From JAKFEE01 sp036675815 (GTDB lineage Bacteria; Pseudomonadota; Alphaproteobacteria; Rhodospirillales; Magnetospirillaceae): a stretch of DNA of 64,000 nt. The position numbers and the translations under genes were made by a program. Position 1 is the first letter of the stretch. Each line of letters starts with the position of its first letter. Positions 49,003-58,634 of the stretch are shown here, piece by piece. A model generated the notes under the pieces. The model was not told the origin of the DNA. It worked only from the letters and a program-made list of their open reading frames with translations, and did no database searches. The DNA lies in the NCBI GenBank assembly GCA_036675815.1, contig JAKFEE010000033.1, positions 62,001-126,000 of the forward strand, given 5' to 3'.

Positions 49003-49695
49003 CTATTCGCGGCGCTCGCCCAGGAACTGCAGCATGAACAGGAACAGGTTGATGAAGTCCAGGTACAGGGTCAGCGCGCCGAATACCGCCTTCTTGGTGG
49101 CCACCTCGCCCGCATCCGATTCCGAGTACGTCTCCTTGATGCGTTGCGTATCCCAGGCGGTCAGGCCGGTGAAGACCACCACGCCGATCGCCGAGATGAC
49201 GAAATGCATCATCGAGCTCTGCAGGAAGATGTTGACGACGCTGGCGATGAGGATGCCGATCAGGCCCATGAACAGGAACGAGCCCATTCCCGACAGGTCC
49301 TTCTTCGTCGTGTAGCCCCACAGGCTCATGGCGGCGAAGGTGCCGGCGGTGATGAAGAACACCCGGGCGACACTGACGCCGGTGAACTGCAGGAAAATCG
49401 ACGCCAGCGACAGGCCCATCAGCCCGGCATAAATCCAGAACACCGTCTGGGCGGTGCTGGCCTTCATGCTGTTGATCTTCATGCTGAGGAAGAACACCAG
49501 CGCGATCGGCGCCAGGGCGACGACCCAGAACAGGCCAGTGCCGAAGATGAGCTGAATCGCCGTCGGCGACGACACTACCAGCAGCGAGACGATGCCGGTC
49601 AGCGCCAGACCCGAGGCCATGTAGTTGTAGACGCGCAGCATGTACTGGCGAAGGCCGACGTCGATGCCGGCAGCTTCGACCGCGGCGCGGTTCAT
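49003..49695 (-). CDS. Bax inhibitor-1/YccA-family membrane protein
   Basis: A 230-residue multi-spanning inner-membrane protein (about seven membrane segments) of the BI-1/YccA family, linked to calcium leak in homologues and to membrane protease control (YccA with FtsH). GLRQYMLRVYNYMASGLALTGIVS and AWDTQRIKETYSE (with the conserved acidic residues) are typical. AGGAG precedes the ATG at 49695. Alone on the minus strand and followed by its own terminator. Confidence 0.92.
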   Translation of the reverse strand: MNRAAVEAAGIDVGLRQYMLRVYNYMASGLALTGIVSLLVVSSPTAIQLIFGTGLFWVVALAPIALVFFLSMKINSMKASTAQTVFWIYAGLMGLSLASIFLQFTGVSVARVFFITAGTFAAMSLWGYTTKKDLSGMGSFLFMGLIGILIASVVNIFLQSSMMHFVISAIGVVVFTGLTAWDTQRIKETYSESDAGEVATKKAVFGALTLYLDFINLFLFMLQFLGERRE

Positions 49696-49796
49696 GTATC
49701 TCCTAGGGGATTCCAGCGGCATTGCGACCCTCGACAGAAAAGCGATTGCGTCGCCTAATATCGGCAACTCGTCGTGGGAATCAATAGGGAACGGGT

Positions 49797-52331
49797 CTAC
49801 TCGTCGCGCAGATAGGGCGCCACCGCCGCCCCCAACACGCGCCAGGTGCCGACGTAACCCAAAACCAGCACCGCCAGAGCGCAGGCGGCGACCGTCGCGG
49901 CGGTGACGGCGGGGAGGGGCGTCCAGTCGGCGTGCATGACGAAGCGCAACACCGCCCAGGCGATCACGCTGCCCACGATGCCGGCCAGGGTCCCGGTGGC
50001 CACCCCCAGCAGGCCGTACTCGACCAGATAGGCCCGCACCAGGTCGCTCCGCGTGGCGCCGACAGCCTTGAGCACCACCGCCTCGTACAGCCGGTTGCGG
50101 CGGCCGGCGGCGATGGCGCCGGCCAGGACCAGCGCCCCCGCCATTACCGTTACGCTGCCGGCGAGGCGCACGGCGACGCCGACGGCCGTCAGCATGCCCT
50201 TGACCGAGTCCAATGCCTGGCGCACGCGGATCGACGACACGTTGGGCAAGGCGTCCGTCACCGCGCGCTCGACCGCATCCTCGGCGGCGGGGGCGGCGCG
50301 CACGGTGGCGATATAGGTGTGGGGGGCGCCGGCCAGTGCGCCGGGCGACAGCACGATGACGAAGTTCATGCTCATGGTCGACCAATCGATCTCGCGCAGG
50401 CTGGCGATGGTGGCGGTGATCTCCCGCCCCAGCACGTTCACCGACATCGTGTCGCCCAGTCCCAGGCCGAACCCGTGGGCGATGCCGGCGTCCAGCGACA
50501 CCAGCGGCGGGCCGGAATGGTCGGCGGGCCACCAGCCTCCGGCGACGATGCGCGTGCCCTCGGGCGGCGATGCCGCCACCGTCAGGCCGCGGTCGCCACG
50601 CACCGCCCATTCCGCCTCCGGGGCGATCGTCGCCTGCTCCACCGGAACTCCGTTCAGCCGCGTGATGCGGCCGCGGATGGTGGCGGCGCGCTGCACGTCG
50701 CCCACCCCGGGAACGGCGGCGAGGGCGCGATCGAAGGCTTCGGCCTGATCGCGCTGGATGTCGATGAAGAAAAAAGCCGGCGCCTCCTCGGGCAGGCGCT
50801 CGGCCAGGTCCCGATGGAGATTGGCCTCGACCAATGCGATGGCCACCAGCACGGTCAGGCCAAGCCCCAGCGACAGGACGACGCTGCCGGTGGCCGCGCC
50901 GGGTCGGTGCAGGCGCGCCAGCCCCAGGCGCACACTCGCCGAGCTGCCATCGGGGCGGTGCCGTGACAGCCACTGCGCTCCTTGCGCCAGCAATCCGGCC
51001 ATGCCGCGGAACAGCCCGAAGGCGACGACACTGCCGATGACGAAGGTCGCCGCGAGCAGGCGCTTGTCGGCGGTCGCCACGATCATGGCCGCCAATGCCA
51101 GTGCCGCCACCGCGGCAAGTGTTGCGGCAGTACGACGTGGGCCGCCGCCGGCGCGATATACCGCGTCGCGGAACAATGCCGCCGGCGGGATCGCCGCCGC
51201 CCGTGACAGCGGCCACAGCCCGAAGGCCAGGGCGACCAGCGCTCCGAACACTGCAGCCAGCGACAATGGCAGTGGATAGAATCCGACCCGCGGCCGGAAC
51301 GGCAGCGAATCGCCCAGAACGGCCACCACCGCCGCCGGCAAGGCGGCGCCGAGCAGGACGCCGAGCAGGATGCCGAGTGCGGCGATCAGGCCGACCTGCA
51401 AGGCATAGACCGCAAGCACCAACCTGCTCGGCGCGCCCAGGCATTTCAGCATGGCGATGGTGGCGGTGCGCCCGTCGACGAACGCGCGCACGGCGTTGGC
51501 AACCCCGACGCCGCCGATGAGCAGGGCGGTCAGCCCGACCAGGGTGAGGAACAGATTCATGTTGTCGACGAAGCGCCGCACGCCCGGCGCGGCATCGTCG
51601 GGGAAGCGCAGCTGCCAACCCGCCTCCGGGAATCGTTGCGCCAGCGTCTGCTTGAACGCCTCGGGCTGCGTCCCCTCGTGCAGGTCGAGCAAATAGACAT
51701 AGCGGATCAGGCTGCCGGGCTGGATCAGGCCGGTGGCCGGCAGCGCATCCCGATGCACCAGCAGGCGGGGTCCCAGCGAAAACAGTGATGCCGGGCGGTC
51801 CGGTTCGCGCACGATGGTCGCCCGTAGCTCGACCTGGAGATCGCCGACGCTGACACGCTGCCCCAGCTGCAGCCCCAGCCGCGTCAGCAGATTGGCGTCC
51901 GCCGCTGCGCCCCAGACGCCATCCTTCTGCTGGAGGGCGGCGGCCAACGGCATTTCCGGCCGCAACTCCACGCGCCCGGCCAGCGGATAGGTGGCGTCCA
52001 CCCCCTTGAGTTCGACCAGGATCGGCCGGCTGTCGGCGGCGCGCGCCATGGCCCGCATCTCGACGGTCTCGGCGACAACGGCCTGCCGATGCAGGAAACC
52101 TCGTTCCCCCGGTGTGGCGGGGCGATGGGTGAGGCGCAGCGCCGCGTCACCGCCCAGCAGCGCCCGCGCCTCGGCTTGCAGGCCGGCGCGAACCGAGGCG
52201 TTGAGCGAACCCGCCGCGGCGATGGCTGCCACGCCCAGGGTGAGGCAGGCGATGAAGACGACGAAACCACGCAGACCACCACGCAGCTCGCGCCGCGCCA
52301 GCCGAAGCGCCAGGCGAAGGGTGCCGTTCAC
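49797..52331 (-). CDS. FtsX-type ABC transporter permease (YbbP-like)
   Basis: An 844-residue permease with ten or so membrane segments and large periplasmic loops, with FtsX-type domains at LVGLTALLIGGVGVANAVRAFVDGRT (about 260-285) and near the C-terminus. The class exports or extracts lipids and lipoproteins, or works with periplasmic partners; the YbbA/YbbP pair in Escherichia coli is the model. It starts with GTG (GTGA overlap) at the stop of its ATPase. The adjacent divergent arylesterase gene resembles TesA, and this ybbAP-tesA arrangement is found in many proteobacteria. Substrate unknown. Confidence 0.87.
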   Translation of the reverse strand: MNGTLRLALRLARRELRGGLRGFVVFIACLTLGVAAIAAAGSLNASVRAGLQAEARALLGGDAALRLTHRPATPGERGFLHRQAVVAETVEMRAMARAADSRPILVELKGVDATYPLAGRVELRPEMPLAAALQQKDGVWGAAADANLLTRLGLQLGQRVSVGDLQVELRATIVREPDRPASLFSLGPRLLVHRDALPATGLIQPGSLIRYVYLLDLHEGTQPEAFKQTLAQRFPEAGWQLRFPDDAAPGVRRFVDNMNLFLTLVGLTALLIGGVGVANAVRAFVDGRTATIAMLKCLGAPSRLVLAVYALQVGLIAALGILLGVLLGAALPAAVVAVLGDSLPFRPRVGFYPLPLSLAAVFGALVALAFGLWPLSRAAAIPPAALFRDAVYRAGGGPRRTAATLAAVAALALAAMIVATADKRLLAATFVIGSVVAFGLFRGMAGLLAQGAQWLSRHRPDGSSASVRLGLARLHRPGAATGSVVLSLGLGLTVLVAIALVEANLHRDLAERLPEEAPAFFFIDIQRDQAEAFDRALAAVPGVGDVQRAATIRGRITRLNGVPVEQATIAPEAEWAVRGDRGLTVAASPPEGTRIVAGGWWPADHSGPPLVSLDAGIAHGFGLGLGDTMSVNVLGREITATIASLREIDWSTMSMNFVIVLSPGALAGAPHTYIATVRAAPAAEDAVERAVTDALPNVSSIRVRQALDSVKGMLTAVGVAVRLAGSVTVMAGALVLAGAIAAGRRNRLYEAVVLKAVGATRSDLVRAYLVEYGLLGVATGTLAGIVGSVIAWAVLRFVMHADWTPLPAVTAATVAACALAVLVLGYVGTWRVLGAAVAPYLRDE

Positions 52332-53059
52332 GAAGCGCCGAGCGGCACCTTGCTGCCGCCTTCGGCCGCGGCGGTGCCGACGACGCGGCCGTCTTCCAGC
52401 CGCACCGTCCGGTCGCATCGCGTCGCCAGCGACGGGTCATGGGTGATCAGCAGAAGGGTGGCGTCATGTGCGGCGCCCAGGGCGAAGATGAGGTCGATGA
52501 TGGCGCGGCCGGTGGCGCCGTCGAGGTTGCCGGTCGGCTCGTCGGCCAGCAACAGCCGCGGGCGCGCGGCGAAAGCGCGCGCGATGGCGACGCGCTGCTG
52601 TTCGCCGCCGGAGAGCTGGCTGGGGTAGTGGTCGACGCGTCGGCCGAGACCTACCGAGCCCAGCAATTCGCGTGCCCGCGCAAAGGCGCCGGGTTGCCCG
52701 GCCAGTTCCATGGGCACGGCGACGTTCTCCAGCGCCGTCATCGTCGGCACCAGGTGAAAGGCCTGAAAGACGATGCCCACCGTATCGCGGCGAAACAGCG
52801 CCAGCCGGTCCTCGCTGAGGCTGGTGATATCCTGGCCGCCCACGCGGATCCGGCCCGAGGTCGGCCGCTCCAGTCCCGCCATCACCATCATCATCGTCGA
52901 CTTCCCCGATCCCGACGGGCCGACGATTCCCACGCTCTCGCCGACGGCCACGGACAGGTCGACGCCGCGCAGGATGTTGACCTCGCCCGCCAAGCTCGCC
53001 AGCTTTAGGTGGACGTCTTCAAACAAGACCATGGGTTCCGGGGCAGGCGACTTGGACAT
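52328..53059 (-). CDS. ABC transporter ATP-binding protein (YbbA-like)
   Basis: A 243-residue ATPase with Walker A GPSGSGKST, the Q-loop FQAFHLVPTMTALENVAVPMEL, signature LSGGEQQRVAIARAF and Walker B LLLADEPTGNLD, typical of the LolD/MacB/YbbA group. An upstream GTG at 53068 is also possible; ATG 53059 has TGAAG before it. It couples by overlap to the FtsX-type permease. It starts 33 bases from the divergent arylesterase. Confidence 0.93.
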   Translation of the reverse strand: MSKSPAPEPMVLFEDVHLKLASLAGEVNILRGVDLSVAVGESVGIVGPSGSGKSTMMMVMAGLERPTSGRIRVGGQDITSLSEDRLALFRRDTVGIVFQAFHLVPTMTALENVAVPMELAGQPGAFARARELLGSVGLGRRVDHYPSQLSGGEQQRVAIARAFAARPRLLLADEPTGNLDGATGRAIIDLIFALGAAHDATLLLITHDPSLATRCDRTVRLEDGRVVGTAAAEGGSKVPLGAS

Positions 53060-53092
53060 GATCTTCACGACGGCTCGGATGGGGGGTGGGCG

Positions 53093-53737
53093 ATGGCGGG
53101 ACGGCTGCGGCGAATCCTTTCCCGATATGGTCTAATCGTTCTTCTTGTCAATGCGATCGCTCTCGCGCCGGCCATCGCGGCGCCGCTGCGCATTCTGGCC
53201 CTCGGCGACAGCCTGACCGCCGGGTACGGCCTGCCGGCCGAACAATCGTTTCCCAGTCAGCTCGAGCAGGCGCTGCGCGCCCGCGGGCACGATGTGCAGG
53301 TGATCAATGCCGGCGTCTCGGGCGATACCAGCGCCGGCGGGCTGGCACGCCTGGACTGGGTGATGGCCGAGCAGCCCCAGGCCGCCATCGTCGCCCTCGG
53401 GGCCAATGACGGCCTGCGCGGCCTCGACCCCGCGCAGACCCATGCCAATCTGGCGGCGATCGTGCGGCGGCTGCAGTCGGAGGGAGTGCGGATCCTGCTG
53501 GCTGGCATGAAGGCGCCGCCCAATCTCGGTCGCGAGTATCAACGGGCCTTCGCCGGCACATTCAGCCGTCTGGCCGCCGAGTACGATGTCGTGTTCTACC
53601 CGTTCCTGCTGGATGGCGTCGCTGCCGTACCGGACCTGAACCAAAACGACGGCATCCATCCCAACGCCAAGGGGGTCCACGCCATGGTCGAGGCCATCCT
53701 GCCCTATGTCGAACGGTTGCTCGGCCCGGTGGGCTGA
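53093..53737 (+). CDS. secreted SGNH arylesterase (TesA-like)
   Basis: A 214-residue periplasmic esterase/thioesterase of the SGNH family. A signal peptide (1-29) precedes the four blocks: block I ILALGDSLTAGYGL with the serine, block II INAGVSGDTSAGG, block III VALGANDGLRG and block V DGIHPNAKG with the histidine. Divergent from the ybbA-like gene and set as in the ybbAP-tesA arrangement. The substrate range is broad in this family, so lysophospholipase or thioesterase activity cannot be separated. Confidence 0.93.
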   Translation: MAGRLRRILSRYGLIVLLVNAIALAPAIAAPLRILALGDSLTAGYGLPAEQSFPSQLEQALRARGHDVQVINAGVSGDTSAGGLARLDWVMAEQPQAAIVALGANDGLRGLDPAQTHANLAAIVRRLQSEGVRILLAGMKAPPNLGREYQRAFAGTFSRLAAEYDVVFYPFLLDGVAAVPDLNQNDGIHPNAKGVHAMVEAILPYVERLLGPVG

Positions 53738-53772
53738 GACCTGCCTGCGCACCTCTGCCGGGAGAGCCCGTC

Positions 53773-54915
53773 ATGAATCGCCGCTTTCGGGCCAGCCTTT
53801 CCCAGGCCGAACATTGGGGCACGGCGATCAAGGCGTGCATCGATGGCGTTGGTGGCATCACCGTGCCCGACGACAATCTTGGCTTCCTCTACGTCGACCG
53901 CCGATTCGCCTTCGATCTGCCCAGCATCGTCACCTTCCTGCGTGAAACCACGGGGCTGCGGAATTGGATCGGCGCCGTCGGCTTCAGCGTCATGGGCGCG
54001 GGGATGGAATCCTCGGCAGAGGCTGGCGGTGCCGTGGCGTTGATGGTCGGCCATCTGCCGCCGGACGGTTTCCAGCTTTTCGAATACGACGGGATCGAGA
54101 GTTTCGTCGCCCGCCATGATGAGTGGCTCGGCAAGCATGCCCAAGTCACCGCCATCGTGCATGCCGACCCGCGGCTGCCTGTCCTGCCGGCCGCAATCGC
54201 CGACTTGGCCGGGCTCGCGCCCGTATTCCCGATCGGCGGTCTTTCCGTCGCCGGCGAGGGGCATGAGCGTGTGGCGGGGCGGGTTTCGCCGGCCATGCTC
54301 TCGGGGGTGGTGCTGGGTATGCCGGTGACGGTGGCGGTCGGGCTGACGCAGGGCTGCGTCCCCATCGGGCCGACCCACACGATCACCCAGGCGGCTGGCC
54401 AGGTGGTGATGGAGATCGATGGTCGCAGGGCTGTCGACGTGCTGCGGGGCGAGGCGGGGGAACTCATCGCCCGCGACCTGCAACGGGCCGCCGGCTACAT
54501 CCATGTCGGGCTGCCCGTCGTCGGCTCCGACACCGGCGATTACCTGGTGCGCAGCCTGATCGGCGTCGATCCGCGTCACGGCTGGATTGCCGTCGACGCC
54601 GAACTGGCGGCGGGAGAGCGGCTGATGTTCGTGCGGCGCGATGCCAACGCCGCCCAGCGCGACATGCTGCGCATGCTCGACAGCTTGCGTCGGCGGGTGG
54701 CCCAGCAGCAAGGCCGATTGCTGGGCGGCATCTACGTCTCATGCGTGGCGCGTGGCGCCAACATGTTCGGCTCGGCCGGCCGCGAGGTGGCCCTGATCGA
54801 AACGGCATTTCCCAACCTGCCGCTGATCGGCTTCAGCGCGAATGGCGAAATCTGCGGTGGCCGCCTCTACACCTACACTGGCGTGTTGGCGCTCGTTATT
54901 GGAGGAGCGGAATGA
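53773..54915 (+). CDS. FIST-domain sensory protein
   Basis: A 380-residue protein made of FIST N (about 10-215) and FIST C (about 225-370) domains. FIST is a predicted ligand-binding sensory fold, often fused to signalling partners. Here it stands alone. NFG-like and GFSVMGAGMESSAEAGGAVALMVGHLPP, PIGPTHTITQAAGQVVMEIDGRRAVDVL and FGSAGREVALIETAFPNLPLIGFSANGEICG are the key stretches. Its stop overlaps the next start (ATGA), so it is coupled to thpR. Confidence 0.88.
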   Translation: MNRRFRASLSQAEHWGTAIKACIDGVGGITVPDDNLGFLYVDRRFAFDLPSIVTFLRETTGLRNWIGAVGFSVMGAGMESSAEAGGAVALMVGHLPPDGFQLFEYDGIESFVARHDEWLGKHAQVTAIVHADPRLPVLPAAIADLAGLAPVFPIGGLSVAGEGHERVAGRVSPAMLSGVVLGMPVTVAVGLTQGCVPIGPTHTITQAAGQVVMEIDGRRAVDVLRGEAGELIARDLQRAAGYIHVGLPVVGSDTGDYLVRSLIGVDPRHGWIAVDAELAAGERLMFVRRDANAAQRDMLRMLDSLRRRVAQQQGRLLGGIYVSCVARGANMFGSAGREVALIETAFPNLPLIGFSANGEICGGRLYTYTGVLALVIGGAE

Positions 54916-55448
54916 TCAGGCTGTTCGTCGGGCTTGCGTTGCCCGAGGCGGTGCGTACGCGCCTGGCCGGCATTTGCGCAGGGCTGCCCGGGGTCCGCTG
55001 GGTCGGTGCCGAGAATTTGCATGTGACCGTGCGCTTCATCGGCGATATCGACGAGGGGATCGCCGATGAGATCCACGATGCCCTGTCGCAGCTGCGCTCG
55101 CCCCGGTTCTGCCTCGAATTCTCCGGCGTCGGCACCTTTGGCGCCGGCCGGCGGCCGCACACGCTGTGGGCGGGCATCGTTCGGGAACCGGCATTGATGC
55201 ACCTGCATGACAAGGTGGAGTCGGCCCTGGTGCGAACAGGGCTGCCGCCCGAGCCGCGCAAGTTCACGCCCCACGTCACTTTGGCCCGCCTCAGGGAGCC
55301 GCCGGGGCCGCGCCTGCCCGACTTCATGGCGCAAAATGGCGACCTGCGACTCGGCCCAGTGGCCTTCGATCGTTTCGTCCTGTTCTCCAGCCACCTGGGC
55401 CGCAACGGCCCTTCCTACACAGCCGAGGCCGCCTACGCTCTGGAATAG
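54912..55448 (+). CDS. thpR: RNA 2',3'-cyclic phosphodiesterase
   Basis: 2H phosphoesterase of the LigT/ThpR type that opens RNA 2',3'-cyclic phosphates. The 178-residue length is right. The two catalytic motifs are HVTVRF and HVTLAR. A start at 54912 (MIRLFVGLALPEAVR) is the family N-terminus; an extended frame to 54741 is inside FIST. The cellular role is still unclear in the family. Confidence 0.92.
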   Translation: MIRLFVGLALPEAVRTRLAGICAGLPGVRWVGAENLHVTVRFIGDIDEGIADEIHDALSQLRSPRFCLEFSGVGTFGAGRRPHTLWAGIVREPALMHLHDKVESALVRTGLPPEPRKFTPHVTLARLREPPGPRLPDFMAQNGDLRLGPVAFDRFVLFSSHLGRNGPSYTAEAAYALE

Positions 55449-55520
55449 CTGGCTTGCGCAAGGGCGCCTCCCGCGTGTAATGGTCGCCCCCACATCAACG
55501 GCCAGGAGCGGGCACATCCG

Positions 55521-56696
55521 ATGGGCAAGCCCCAACGCGTCGACGCCAGGGCAAGCGCCTCGGCGCTGCCCGCTACGGCCGATATTCGCCAACAGTTGCA
55601 GGGGCCGATCGCCCAGCGGCTCCAGCAGCTCATTCCGCAGCTCGCGGCCGTCGACGACGTCTACATGACGGTAATGGAGAGCCCCGAGCTGCTCCACGCC
55701 TGTCTGCAACTGTTTCGCAAGCAGCGCAGCCGTTTCGCCGACTTCCTGGTCGATGGCGATGGCCATGGCGTTGCGGCGGATGATCGGCCACTGCGCTGTG
55801 GGCGCAGCGTGGATGAGATCATCGGCATGATCGTCCGCTCGGGAGCGCGCGCCTATGCCCTCAAGCGGTTTGGTGAGCCCAAGCCGGACAAGGCGCATGT
55901 CGTTCACCCGCAAACCCAGGGCCTGCTGCGGAAGCTGACGGCATTGGTGATCGGTAAATGGGCAGGCGAGGCGCCGCCCCCGCCCGGCAACAAGGCGCCG
56001 CCCTCGCACGCCAAGGCCTTCTACGCGGCGATCAAGGAAAATCTTGATTACGATTGGCAGGTGCCGCTCATTCCGCACTACGCCGAACTGCCGGTGAAGC
56101 TGATCGGCGAATTGGGCAGGGGCCTGACCACCCTGCGCACGGCCGAAGGCATTGCCGCGCTGGCCAACATTGGTCGCCACAGCCTGGATCAGGCCAGGCG
56201 CATCCTGTCGGACGACATGATGCGCGAGATGCTGGACCACGAACCCCTGGCGGCCCAGGGCGTCGCGTTCCTGGGCAAGGCCAAGTACGACTTCCTGCAC
56301 CAGGCCGTCTACGGCAGGATGGGCAAGAATTTTTGGCAGATGTGCCGCGACGTCGATCGGCTTGAGGCGATGGAGGACAAGAACGCCAAGGACCTCGAGC
56401 AGTTGGCGTCCCACCTGCATATTGTCGGCGGCCACACCATCAACGCCATGACCGACAAGCTGCAGGTCTATCAGCTGTCGGTCTTCCTTGATGTCGCACG
56501 TGACATTCTAGGCGCGGAACGCTTCGTCACGATCTTCGGTGCACCTGGCGACAAGGCGCTGATTCGCGTCTTCGTCGACAAGGCCGCGGCCTTTCGCCTC
56601 GACTCCGAAGACCCTGCCGCCGATTTCTCTGGGCGCTGCCCCGATATCTTCAACGCCTACCTGCTCAACCCCACGGGCTATGCCCGTCGCCTATAG
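55521..56696 (+). CDS. uncharacterised 391-residue protein
   Basis: A complete cytosolic, mostly helical protein with no domain I recognise. The middle part has GEAPPPPGNKAPPSHAKAFYAAIKENLDYDWQVPLIPHY as a Pro-rich linker to a helical region. The late part has YDFLHQAVYGRMGKNFWQMCRDVDRLEAMEDKNAKDLEQLASHLHIVGGHTINAMTDKL, with many His, Asp and Trp residues that could bind metal. It stands alone, 72 bases after thpR. A strong candidate for a new family. Confidence 0.6.
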   Translation: MGKPQRVDARASASALPATADIRQQLQGPIAQRLQQLIPQLAAVDDVYMTVMESPELLHACLQLFRKQRSRFADFLVDGDGHGVAADDRPLRCGRSVDEIIGMIVRSGARAYALKRFGEPKPDKAHVVHPQTQGLLRKLTALVIGKWAGEAPPPPGNKAPPSHAKAFYAAIKENLDYDWQVPLIPHYAELPVKLIGELGRGLTTLRTAEGIAALANIGRHSLDQARRILSDDMMREMLDHEPLAAQGVAFLGKAKYDFLHQAVYGRMGKNFWQMCRDVDRLEAMEDKNAKDLEQLASHLHIVGGHTINAMTDKLQVYQLSVFLDVARDILGAERFVTIFGAPGDKALIRVFVDKAAAFRLDSEDPAADFSGRCPDIFNAYLLNPTGYARRL

Positions 56697-56757
56697 AATC
56701 GGGGCCTAATCCGTCAGTGCCTTTGGCGCTTGCCCGCCCCGGCCTCATGTCCAGGGG

Positions 56758-56964
56758 ATGGAGCCCGAGACCTTCTACATGGCCACGTGGTGGCTGGGCA
56801 TGATGCTGGCCTGGCTGCTGGTGCTGGTGCCGCTGTGGATCATCCTCCGCCGCGCCGGATTTGCCGGCGCCTGGGCGCTTTTGGCGTTGCTGGGTCCGCC
56901 GGGGCTGCTGGCGGCGCTGGCGGTCCTCGCCTTTCGGCCCTGGCCGACGGCGCAGGGCGGGTGA
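56758..56964 (+). CDS. small two-segment membrane protein
   Basis: A 68-residue protein with two membrane segments (about 9-30 and 36-58) and a tiny polar tail. It is coupled by overlap to the next small membrane protein. No function known. Confidence 0.6.
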   Translation: MEPETFYMATWWLGMMLAWLLVLVPLWIILRRAGFAGAWALLALLGPPGLLAALAVLAFRPWPTAQGG

Positions 56965-56969
56965 CAGCC

Positions 56970-57302
56970 ATGATGCACGGCGGCTATGGCGGCGCCTATT
57001 GGACCGCGTGGTGGGACATGCCGTGGTGGTGGGGCGCCCTCAGCCTGCTGATCGTGGTCCTGGGGGTGTGGTTCAGCGGCCGGGTGCTGCAGAAGGCGGG
57101 GCACTCGCCGTGGTGGTCCCTGTTGTTCCTCGTGCCGATGCTCTACCTCATCGGCCTGTGGGTGTTCGCCTTGGTGCGCTGGCCGCGCATCGACGCCGTG
57201 CGGGTGACGCCGCCCAGCGACTACGAAGGCGGCTGGAACATCCCGCCGCGGCCGACCGGGCGCGATAATGAGCCGCCGCGGGGCACCGGCCGCGAATCCT
57301 GA
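56970..57302 (+). CDS. small membrane protein with Trp-rich N-terminus
   Basis: A 110-residue protein. The start is rich in Trp and Gly (YGGAYWTAWWDMPWWWG). Two membrane segments follow (about 20-40, 50-70), then a Pro-rich cytosolic tail. GTG at 56961, overlapping the previous stop, and a second ATG at 56973 are alternatives. It is followed 84 bases later by argG. Function unknown; it resembles many uncharacterised membrane proteins. Confidence 0.6.
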   Translation: MMHGGYGGAYWTAWWDMPWWWGALSLLIVVLGVWFSGRVLQKAGHSPWWSLLFLVPMLYLIGLWVFALVRWPRIDAVRVTPPSDYEGGWNIPPRPTGRDNEPPRGTGRES

Positions 57303-57386
57303 AGCGGCCGCGGCCACGCTTGCTCCCGGCAGCGGAACTCCTATACTGCGCCCCCGGTTTTTCCCCGAACGAAGGGCGCGTTTGCC

Positions 57387-58601
<1,215 letters not shown>

Positions 58602-58634
58602 GTTTGGCGAGGGCGGCGGCGCATGCGGCCGCTC

